From contig JAKSDB010000168.1 of NCBI GenBank assembly GCA_022360415.1, forward strand, positions 1 to 8,634: DNA of 8,634 nucleotides, written 5' to 3'. The position numbers were made by a program, and so were the translations under genes. Positions 1 through 5,368 of the stretch are shown here, one piece after another. A model generated the notes under the pieces. That model was given only the letters and a program-made list of their open reading frames with translations. It was not told the DNA's origin and ran no database searches. The DNA comes from Chlorobiales bacterium. Its GTDB lineage: Bacteria; Bacteroidota; Chlorobiia; Chlorobiales; Chlorobiaceae. Every line of letters starts with the position of its first letter. Within the stretch, counting starts at the first letter, position 1.

Positions 1-366
1 CCTGATGGTATCGCCAATTTTGTAGGGAGCGGCAAAAAATATTACGAACGAGGCTGTAATATTGCTCAGGATGGACCAGCTGGCAAAAAGCCCGATACCG
101 ACAACCGCGAACATAGAGGAGAGGATAACAAGCGCGGCCCGCAGGTCGATCCCCCAGATAAGCACCAGTGAGGTCAGCAATGTTGTTACGTAAAATACCC
201 GGAAAAACTTCTTGATATAAATCACACGCTGATCAGGAAAATGCTCCTTTCGGATATAACGTTTGAGGCTTTTTGACGTGGCCACCTGCAAAAACGCATA
301 CATGATGAAGGCAATGGCTGTCGCAACGACATTGATGGGTATCGTGGTATTAAAAATATCCGTCAT
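1..366 (-). CDS. MscS-family small mechanosensitive channel, N-terminal part (cut by window edge)
   Basis: I translated this from the reverse strand: an open frame of 122 codons runs from an ATG at 366 off the left edge with no stop. The protein begins MTDIFNTTIPINVV. It shows a hydrophobic segment at about residues 8-27, a second at about 57-75, and a third, Gly/Ala-rich pore-lining segment at about 77-100 (AVVGIGLFASWSILSN), followed by FFAAPYKIGDTIR. That order (pore helix, then a short P/F-x-GD element opening the beta domain) is characteristic of MscS channels, which release solutes from the inner membrane on hypo-osmotic shock. The N-terminus is short, so this is probably one of the compact MscS proteins; the cytoplasmic vestibule lies outside the window. 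The ATG lacks a clear Shine-Dalgarno. An in-frame TTG at 387 has GAAGG about 9 nt upstream and is an alternative start; an in-frame TGA at 400-402 limits further extension. The family call is firm; the exact start is uncertain. Confidence 0.85.
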   Translation of the reverse strand, partial: MTDIFNTTIPINVVATAIAFIMYAFLQVATSKSLKRYIRKEHFPDQRVIYIKKFFRVFYVTTLLTSLVLIWGIDLRAALVILSSMFAVVGIGLFASWSILSNITASFVIFFAAPYKIGDTIR

Positions 367-382
367 TGATCGGGACAAAAGA

Positions 383-422
383 AGCAACTGACAAGACCTT
401 CATCAGAAAATCCCCAGTTGCT
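383..422 (-). promoter_or_regulatory. Inverted repeat in the leader of the MscS gene
   Basis: Perfect 8-bp inverted repeat: AGCAACTG at 383-390 and CAGTTGCT at 415-422, with a 24-nt loop. On the minus strand it lies after the ferritin stop and ends 16 nt before the MscS ATG. The GAAGG that could serve the alternative TTG start lies inside the loop. A short pyrimidine-rich TCTTTTG follows, so it could be a weak terminator or attenuator between the two genes, or chance. No long T-run follows, so confidence is low. Confidence 0.3.
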
Positions 423-459
423 GCAGGTTGAAAAGAAATTCCAAATGGAGCAAATCTTC

Positions 460-954
460 TTATTTCTTAAGTATAACGCCGAGATCTACCAGAAGAGCCT
501 GCAAGTCCTCTTCATGCTCAACCTCATCTTCGAGAATCTGTACAGCAATATTGTAGGTGACAGGATCTTTCAAGCCGATTTCCTCGATAATGCTGTTATA
601 GGTGGATATGGCACACTGTTCCCCTGAAATGTTCTGCTCAAGAATCTTCTCGACAAATGGGTTGTCCGGTGCGTCATAACCGCAGTTTGTCCATTCGAAC
701 CATTGCTTCGGTGTTGTCAGCGGGGTACCTCCAAGCTGTATGATACGATTACTGACCATATCCGCATGACGAAGTTCATCGGCGGCATGCTGCATAAGCT
801 CTGTAATCACGGCATCCTTCATCGGTCCTTCCACAACCTTTGCGCCAATCCAGTATTGGTAATAAGCCAGCCATTCGTCGGCAAACGCTTTGTTCAACAG
901 CTCAAGCACCCGGTCAAGATGCTCTCCGACTATTTCACGACCTCTTGTCCCCAT
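460..954 (-). CDS. Dps-like ferritin (DPSL / thioferritin), iron-storing peroxide-detoxifying protein
   Basis: 164-residue four-helix-bundle protein of the ferritin superfamily. The diiron ligands are visible in the expected order: E27 (ADEW), E60 with H63 (ADELRHAD), E112 (GEQCA) and E144 with H147 (EDEVEH). This is the bacterioferritin-type ExxH, E, ExxH arrangement rather than the inter-subunit site of classical Dps. Cys91 (TNCGYD) and Cys114 (GEQC) match the cysteine pair that marks the DPSL or 'thioferritin' group known from Sulfolobus and Bacteroides fragilis. Members of that group form dodecameric shells that oxidise Fe(II) with peroxide. In an anaerobe the likely job is removing iron and peroxide together; this is inference. 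No haem-ligating Met was assigned. The start is well supported: AAGGAGG lies at 961-967 on the minus strand, 6 nt before the ATG. The gene stands alone, downstream of a repeat-bearing spacer. It could be annotated loosely as bacterioferritin or Dps. Confidence 0.9.
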   Translation of the reverse strand: MGTRGREIVGEHLDRVLELLNKAFADEWLAYYQYWIGAKVVEGPMKDAVITELMQHAADELRHADMVSNRIIQLGGTPLTTPKQWFEWTNCGYDAPDNPFVEKILEQNISGEQCAISTYNSIIEEIGLKDPVTYNIAVQILEDEVEHEEDLQALLVDLGVILKK

Positions 955-985
955 GAAAATCCTCCTTTTTGCCCATTAATTATTG

Positions 986-1016
986 GTAAGCGAATTTTAA
1001 AACGCTTTACTCAGGC
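986..1016. repeat. 31-bp direct repeat, copy 1
   Basis: Identical over 31 bp to 1243-1273. It is itself quasi-palindromic: GTAAGCG faces CGCTTTAC across a central TTTTAAAA. Its 3' half also pairs with 1021-1033. It lies 31 bp upstream of the ferritin start codon on the minus strand, so it may supply AT-rich promoter sequence to that gene; a minus-strand TAAAAT within it resembles a -10 box, but no good -35 is seen. Confidence 0.9.
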
Positions 1017-1033
1017 TCTCCCTGAGCAAAGCG
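1003..1033. repeat. 13-bp-stem hairpin
   Basis: CGCTTTACTCAGG (1003-1015) faces CCTGAGCAAAGCG (1021-1033) across a 5-nt loop, with a single T/C difference (G-U or A-C type pair depending on the strand). The left arm belongs to direct-repeat copy 1; the right arm is an inverted, slightly diverged copy of the same motif. It is not followed by a T-run on either strand, so it is not an obvious terminator. Confidence 0.75.
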
Positions 1034-1133
1034 ATTGTTCGAACATGTCGGAGATGTAAGACGCAGAGGGCGCAGCTGTAGTGAACTACCGCAAGCCCTC
1101 TGTAACGAAGCAGATCCGATATGTTCGACAATC
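1033..1133. repeat. Long imperfect palindrome with nested stems
   Basis: The outer arms 1033-1051 and 1116-1133 pair over about 18 bp, with one bulged T and one G-T pair. Inside, CAGAGGGC (1064-1071) pairs perfectly with GCCCTCTG (1095-1102), and GTAG (1078-1081) pairs with CTAC (1086-1089) around a TGAA loop. The result is a single coaxial rod of about 100 nt that could form in RNA or as a DNA cruciform. It is the core of the intergenic element and could also be a structured untranslated RNA between the SDR and ferritin genes. Confidence 0.7.
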
Positions 1134-1242
1134 CCGAAGGGGTTTAAAATACGCGACATCTTCCCCAAAGAAACCCAACGGGCAGATGATAATCGAGTTA
1201 TAAAAGAACACAAAAAAAACAAATCATTATGACCTGTAAACT

Positions 1243-1273
1243 GTAAGCGAATTTTAAAACGCTTTACTCAGGC
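1243..1273. repeat. 31-bp direct repeat, copy 2
   Basis: Identical to 986-1016. It starts immediately after the SDR gene's stop codon (TAA at 1277-1275 on the minus strand, one base between). Copy 2 therefore marks the SDR-side border of the repeat element. Confidence 0.9.
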
Positions 1274-1274
1274 C

Positions 1275-2213
1275 TTACTTGTTATGCTCAACCAGATCCC
1301 CCAACGCTTCCCGGAGGGAAGGGTGAGTAAAACGGTAGCCGTGATCGTTGAGAAAAGCAGGGATCACCTTCTGGCCTTTTGTAGCGTATTCTGCTCCTTC
1401 ACCCATGAGAACCTGAAGTGCGAATTTCGGAACCGGGACAAGTGAAGGCCGGGACAATATGGCACCAAGCTCCCCGGAGAAATCTTTCATGGAAACAGGA
1501 TGTGGAGCAACAAGATTAACGGGTCCTTTATAAGAGCTGTCTTCCATTGCTTTCCGGATAATCGCCACCTCATCGTCAATATGGACCCATGAAATACACT
1601 GGTTCCCCGAGCCAACCGGACCGCCAAGAAAAAGATTGAAAGGAAGCAGCATCTGCTGAAGCATGCCCCCTTTCGTGGAAAGCACAATTCCGGTTCTCAA
1701 CTGAACCAGCCTTACTCCTTCGGGAACTTCAGCAGAGGCTTTTTCCCAGTCAATACAAATCTTTGCCAGAAAATCCCCGCCCGCAGCCGCTTTTTCATCG
1801 AGTTCATCTGTATCGCTGCAGTTTTCAAAAGCGCCGTAGTAACCGATTGCAGATGCACAAATAAAAACTTCGGGTTTGTTTTCCGCATTCTGTATGGCTT
1901 TTACAATGTTTTTTGTCCCGACAACTCTCGAGTTGTAACTCTCAACCTTGTGCTGTTCAGTCCAGCGGCCCTCAAGAAGCGGTTTGCCAGCGAGGTGGAC
2001 CACGACTCTTGCACCGTCGATATACTCAGTCCACTCCCCATCTGTGCTGTTATAATTCCAGGCCGCATAGGCCGCTGCGCCGGGAGTCTTTGACGATGCG
2101 CTCGCCGGAGAACGGGAAAACACGGCAACTTTTTCCCCTTCCGCGATCAACTGATGAGCAAGCTCCGATCCGATAACCCCCGTCGCGCCGGTAATGACAA
2201 CATGACCATCCAT
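1275..2213 (-). CDS. TIGR01777 / YfcH-type SDR nucleotide-sugar-epimerase-like protein
   Basis: 312 residues, the usual length of this family (about 300). An extended short-chain dehydrogenase fold is evident: the dinucleotide-binding loop TGATGVIG at residues 8-15, HLAGKPL at 73-79, the conserved SAIGYYG at 121-127 where the family's active-site tyrosine region lies, and FLGGPVGSGNQ at 195-205 with WVHIDD after it. The C-terminal region from about 262 (VPKFALQVLMGEGA) to HGYRFTHPSLREAL is the DUF1731 signature that defines the TIGR01777 group (E. coli YfcH, human SDR39U1). The family presumably binds NAD(P)(H); its substrate is not established, so no reaction is assigned. The start is supported by CGAGG at 2220-2224 (minus strand), 6 nt before the ATG. 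The gene is separated from glmS by 151 bp that hold a possible promoter, so it is probably transcribed on its own or by read-through. The repeat element begins right after its stop. Confidence 0.93.
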   Translation of the reverse strand: MDGHVVITGATGVIGSELAHQLIAEGEKVAVFSRSPASASSKTPGAAAYAAWNYNSTDGEWTEYIDGARVVVHLAGKPLLEGRWTEQHKVESYNSRVVGTKNIVKAIQNAENKPEVFICASAIGYYGAFENCSDTDELDEKAAAGGDFLAKICIDWEKASAEVPEGVRLVQLRTGIVLSTKGGMLQQMLLPFNLFLGGPVGSGNQCISWVHIDDEVAIIRKAMEDSSYKGPVNLVAPHPVSMKDFSGELGAILSRPSLVPVPKFALQVLMGEGAEYATKGQKVIPAFLNDHGYRFTHPSLREALGDLVEHNK

Positions 2214-2293
2214 GGAGAACCTCGGTTTTTTCGGTGAGAAGAATGCTTAAGACATTTTTTTGACTGTACTTGTTCACCAACCTTCATGTCAGG

Positions 2294-2325
2294 ATAATAA
2301 TTCCCGGACACAGGTGACAAGTCAA
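2294..2325 (-). promoter_or_regulatory. Candidate sigma70-type promoter for the SDR gene
   Basis: On the minus strand, TTGACT (2325-2320) is followed 17 nt later by AATTAT (2302-2297), overlapping the better -10-like TATTAT (2299-2294). It lies about 80 nt upstream of the SDR start, in the gap after glmS. The -35 is good and the -10 moderate. It is only a pattern match; I saw no convincing glmS terminator in this gap. Confidence 0.4.
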
Positions 2326-2364
2326 ATGCCAAAAGTAAAAATTCAAAAAGGAAGGACTTCTCTG

Positions 2365-4209
2365 TTACTCAACCGTTACCGACTTGGCGAGGTTCCTCGG
2401 GCGGTCGACATTACACCCTCTGAGGGTTGCTATATGGTAGGCAAGAAGCTGTAGCGGGATAACAGAAAGCAGGGGAGTGACTGGTGCCGATGCTGCCGGT
2501 ATGTATATGACATGGTCGGCAAGCCTGCCGATCTCATCGTCACCTTCACTGGCAATAGCGATCACCTTACCTTTACGGCTTCGAACTTCCTCGATATTGC
2601 TCAGTACCTTCGAATAGGAATTGTCACGTGTCGCGATAAAAATAACCGGCATATCTTCGTCAATCAAGGCGATAGGGCCGTGCTTCATTTCCGCGGCCGG
2701 ATACCCTTCGGCGTGGATGTATGATATCTCCTTGAGCTTCAGGGCGCCCTCGAGAGCGACGGGAAAATTATAGCCTCTGCCAAGGTAGAGGAAATTCCGG
2801 GCGTCCTTGTAAATGTCCGCAATTTCAAGGATCAGGTCGTTCTGTTTCAGGATCCGCTCCACTTTTTCCGGTACATTTCCAAGATCTTTCAGGTACAGTT
2901 TAATCTCGTCACGTGACATGGTGCGTCCCTTGCTGAGCGTCAGAGCCAACAGGTACAACACGGTAACCTGGGCGGTGAAAGCCTTTGTCGAGGCAACCCC
3001 TATTTCAGGTCCTGCATGGGTATAGATGCCGCAGAGCGTTTCACGGGCAATGGTCGAGCCGACCACATTGCAGATCCCCATAGCCAGCGCGCCTTTTTCC
3101 CTGGCCAGCCGCAACGCTGCTAACGTGTCCGCGGTTTCACCTGATTGTGAAATAACAACGACCACATCATCTTTTGTAATCACCGGGTTGCGATAACGGA
3201 ATTCCGATGCGTAATCCACTTCGACAGGAATTCGGGCAAACTCCTCGATCAGATATTCTCCGATCAGCCCTGCGTGCCAGCTTGTCCCGCAGCCGCAGAT
3301 AATGACCCTGCTGGCATGCTTGAGACGGTCGAGATAATCCTCAATCCCGCCAAGGCGTACCTGTCCATCCTCAAGCCTGACACGCCCGCGCATGACATCC
3401 TGCAGGACAGTGGGCTGCTCGAAAATCTCTTTCAACATGAAATCCTCGAACCCGCCCTTTTCTATCTCGGCAAGCTCGAAATCCAGCTCGCTTACATGTT
3501 TTTCCCGAGCGATATTCTCGATCGTCTTGATGATGTAGCCCTCCCTCGAAACAACTGCCATTTCGCCGTCGGAAAGGTAGATCACTTTTTTGGTATGCTC
3601 TACGATAGGCGCCGCATCGGACGCGATAAAATACTCTCCATCACCTATACCGATCACAAGCGGGCTCCCCTTGCGGGCTACAACAATTTTATCAGGCTCC
3701 CGCTCGGAAATAATGCACAGGCCATACGCTCCTTCCACATGATAGAGTGCCGAACGCACTGCTGCTTCAAACCCCATAGCAGGATTGTCTGTCCAGATGC
3801 TTTCGATAAGATGCACAAGGACCTCCGAATCGGTGTCACTGGCAAAACGGAAACCTTTTGACGCCAGCTCTTTCTTTAAAACCGAATAGTTTTCGATAAT
3901 ACCGTTGTGGATAAGCGCTATACTTCCGTCACTGCTCAAATGAGGATGAGCGTTGCGGTCACTCGGATCACCATGGGTTGCCCAGCGGGTATGGCCGATA
4001 CCGAGTGTGGCTCCTTTGGGGAATTGACTGGAGTTATGAAGGGTTTCCCTGAGCTTGCTGACGCTTCCTTTCTGTTTATGTACCATCATGCCGCCGTTGA
4101 GGACGGCAATCCCCGCAGAATCATACCCGCGGTACTCAAGGCGCTGAAGGCCGTTCAACAAAAGCTCGGCCGCATCTTGTGAACCAATGTATCCAACTAT
4201 TCCACACAT
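2365..4209 (-). CDS. glmS: Glutamine--fructose-6-phosphate aminotransferase (isomerizing)
   Basis: 614 residues, normal for bacterial GlmS (about 610). It converts fructose-6-phosphate plus glutamine to glucosamine-6-phosphate, the first step toward UDP-GlcNAc for peptidoglycan and lipid A. The N-terminal class II glutaminase domain begins MCGIVGYIG, with Cys2 becoming the catalytic N-terminal nucleophile after Met removal; the LEYRGYDSAG, HTRWATHG and HNGIIENY motifs are present. The C-terminal half carries two SIS isomerase domains: CGTSWHA, then SQSGETADT and STKAFTAQ, then EGALKLKEISY with HAEGYPAAEMKHGP. The protein ends PRNLAKSVTVE, the usual GlmS terminus that closes the active site. 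The ATG has no recognisable Shine-Dalgarno, and no glmS ribozyme is evident in the short 79-bp leader. That leader has TATACT (4276-4271), a -10-like box, so a separate promoter is possible. The gene lies downstream of pyrF on the same strand. Confidence 0.98.
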   Translation of the reverse strand: MCGIVGYIGSQDAAELLLNGLQRLEYRGYDSAGIAVLNGGMMVHKQKGSVSKLRETLHNSSQFPKGATLGIGHTRWATHGDPSDRNAHPHLSSDGSIALIHNGIIENYSVLKKELASKGFRFASDTDSEVLVHLIESIWTDNPAMGFEAAVRSALYHVEGAYGLCIISEREPDKIVVARKGSPLVIGIGDGEYFIASDAAPIVEHTKKVIYLSDGEMAVVSREGYIIKTIENIAREKHVSELDFELAEIEKGGFEDFMLKEIFEQPTVLQDVMRGRVRLEDGQVRLGGIEDYLDRLKHASRVIICGCGTSWHAGLIGEYLIEEFARIPVEVDYASEFRYRNPVITKDDVVVVISQSGETADTLAALRLAREKGALAMGICNVVGSTIARETLCGIYTHAGPEIGVASTKAFTAQVTVLYLLALTLSKGRTMSRDEIKLYLKDLGNVPEKVERILKQNDLILEIADIYKDARNFLYLGRGYNFPVALEGALKLKEISYIHAEGYPAAEMKHGPIALIDEDMPVIFIATRDNSYSKVLSNIEEVRSRKGKVIAIASEGDDEIGRLADHVIYIPAASAPVTPLLSVIPLQLLAYHIATLRGCNVDRPRNLAKSVTVE

Positions 4210-4288
4210 GAAAAACAGCGTTTATCAGACATCAAGTCATGGTTGGGGAATGATGTGTTCAGTACCGGTTAGTATACAAAAAACCTGC

Positions 4289-5143
4289 TCAAAAAATACT
4301 CTGCATTTCATCATGAAGCTTTGCCGCTTTCTTGCTCACTTCGGTTTCGAAGGCCTCGGGAGAAGCAAAATCCCCATCGGGAAAGATGATCCCCCTGCTG
4401 ACATTGATCAGCGCTCCCTGGCTTTTTTCATCTGCTCCCAGTGAAGCCGATTCCCTGAGCGATCCTCCCTGGGCACCAACCCCGGGAATGAGAAAAAACA
4501 GCCCCGGTGCGGCTTTCCGGATCGCTCTCAGCCGATCGCTTTTTGTAGCACCCACGACGATCCCGGCATTACCGTTCCTGTCCCACTCCTGCACTTTTTT
4601 GAGAACAGCATCATAAAGTGCGGAACCCGAAAGCAAATGTTGCTCCTCAAAATCTTCAGAGCCCGGATTCGAGGTCAAACAGAGCACGAAAACCAGTTTC
4701 TGGTCATAATCAAAAAAAGGTTCGACCGAGTCGGTACCCATATAGGGCGCTACAGTCAGAGCATCAAAATCCCACTGCTCAAAAAACGCCCTTGCATACA
4801 TTCTGCTTGTATTGCCAATATCCGCACGTTTCGCGTCCGCGATTGAAAGGCTTTCGCATGGAAGGTTTTCCAGCGTTTCCTGCATATCTTCAATTCCTTC
4901 GAGCCCTCTTGCTTCGTAAAAAGCTGTATTTATCTTATATGCGACGGCGTACTCTCTTGTGGCCCTGATAACCGATCGGTTGAACTCGAGAACAGGCCGT
5001 TTCATCTCATGGAACATCCCCGGGATTTTATCCGGATCGCTGTCAAGGCCGACACACAGGAGTGACTTCTTGGACGAAATCTGCTCATTGACCTTGTTTC
5101 TCGCAGCATTCGTGGATATATTCATAGCTTTTACCGACAGCAT
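4289..5143 (-). CDS. pyrF: Orotidine 5'-phosphate decarboxylase, type 2
   Basis: 284 residues. It decarboxylates OMP to UMP, the last step of de novo pyrimidine synthesis, in the cytoplasm. The length and motifs fit the type 2 (TIGR02127) subfamily, which is longer than the E. coli-type enzyme of about 240. Visible are LCVGLDSD (29-36), AYKINTAF (68-75) with substrate-contacting Lys70, the catalytic DAKRADIGNT at 103-112 (Asp103, Lys105, Asp108 of the D-K-x-x-D tetrad), and the phosphate-binding IPGVGAQGG at 219-227 followed later by NVSRGI. The start is ambiguous: the first ATG (5143) has no Shine-Dalgarno, nor does Met7 (5125), and beginning at MNIST would give a more family-like N-terminus. 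It is divergent from ftsH across a 225-bp spacer and followed by glmS 79 bp downstream; the TGA overlaps a short T-run but no terminator hairpin was seen. Confidence 0.96.
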   Translation of the reverse strand: MLSVKAMNISTNAARNKVNEQISSKKSLLCVGLDSDPDKIPGMFHEMKRPVLEFNRSVIRATREYAVAYKINTAFYEARGLEGIEDMQETLENLPCESLSIADAKRADIGNTSRMYARAFFEQWDFDALTVAPYMGTDSVEPFFDYDQKLVFVLCLTSNPGSEDFEEQHLLSGSALYDAVLKKVQEWDRNGNAGIVVGATKSDRLRAIRKAAPGLFFLIPGVGAQGGSLRESASLGADEKSQGALINVSRGIIFPDGDFASPEAFETEVSKKAAKLHDEMQSIF

Positions 5144-5368
5144 GATATTAGTAGAGATCCCCTCAACGCATTGCAGGTCTATCTAAACAATAGATAGCAA
5201 AAAAACAAACAGACAAGCCCAACCGGGAGATGCTGCAAAGGCTGTTTTCATGCCTGAAACTTATTACGGCAACGAAGCATTAAAGCTATGTTTTCATAAA
5301 CCGTGTTCTCATGCTGTTTTTTATGTACTATTACAGAGTGAACATACTTGTAACTTTTTTACGAATAG
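5144..5368. promoter_or_regulatory. Divergent pyrF/ftsH spacer
   Basis: A 225-bp gene-free stretch that must hold the promoters for pyrF (minus) and ftsH (plus). The only clear structure is the 7-bp inverted repeat at 5179-5197. For ftsH, TACTAT near 5327 could be a -10 box but has no good -35. I saw no CIRCE element (TTAGCACTC-N9-GAGTGCTAA) and no obvious heat-shock sigma promoter. The 17 nt before the ftsH ATG carry a T-run and no Shine-Dalgarno. Confidence 0.4.
5179..5197. promoter_or_regulatory. Perfect 7-bp inverted repeat, possible operator or leader hairpin of pyrF
   Basis: CTATCTA and TAGATAG are separated by the 5-nt AACAA. It lies 36-54 nt upstream of the annotated pyrF ATG, in the expected promoter or leader zone. 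It could be a repressor operator for pyrimidine control or a leader hairpin. It is AT-rich and short, so chance is possible. Confidence 0.3.

Larger units (their letters stand above)
986..1273. repeat. REP/MITE-like intergenic repeat element bounded by 31-bp direct repeats
   Basis: This nearly fills the 320-bp gap between the ferritin and SDR genes. It starts and ends with identical 31-bp copies (986-1016 and 1243-1273) beginning GTAAGCGAATTTTAAAACGC and ending TTTACTCAGGC. Inside are an inverted partial copy forming a hairpin (1003-1033), a long imperfect stem with nested stems (1033-1133), two mini-hairpins CCC-GAA-GGG (1133-1141) and CCC-AAC-GGG (1174-1182), a GGGTTT/AAACCC pair (1140-1145 and 1171-1176), and an A-rich end containing A8 near 1213. 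There is no credible gene inside: the two short open frames on opposite strands simply mirror each other across the palindrome. The general look (palindromes, CCCGAAGGGG-type motif, intergenic position) is that of a non-autonomous REP/MITE repeat. That identification is from pattern and memory, not from a search. Confidence 0.65.

Noticed and set aside
1007..1232. Two small open frames (71 aa minus, 65 aa plus) within the spacer
   Set aside because: They cover the palindromic repeat element on opposite strands, have no ribosome-binding site, and look like translated repeat rather than protein.
1219..1235. Fur-box-like ATCATTAT upstream of the ferritin gene
   Set aside because: Only a half-site match, about 270 bp from the ferritin start and within the repeat element.
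986..1273. CRISPR array
   Set aside because: Only two direct copies 257 bp apart, with structured sequence between them; spacing and number do not fit.
2326..2364. Rho-independent terminator after glmS
   Set aside because: There are T-runs on the minus strand, but the only nearby pairing (GAAG/CTTC) has a loop of two bases, so no stable hairpin supports it.
3274..3861. 195-aa plus-strand open frame opposite glmS
   Set aside because: It is a shadow of glmS with no family resemblance and no supporting signals.
4210..4288. glmS ribozyme/riboswitch in the glmS leader
   Set aside because: The spacer is only 79 bp and shows none of the expected stems; the ribozyme is known mainly from Firmicutes.
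5144..5368. CIRCE or sigma32-type heat-shock element before ftsH
   Set aside because: Read through the spacer and found no matching inverted repeat or promoter consensus.
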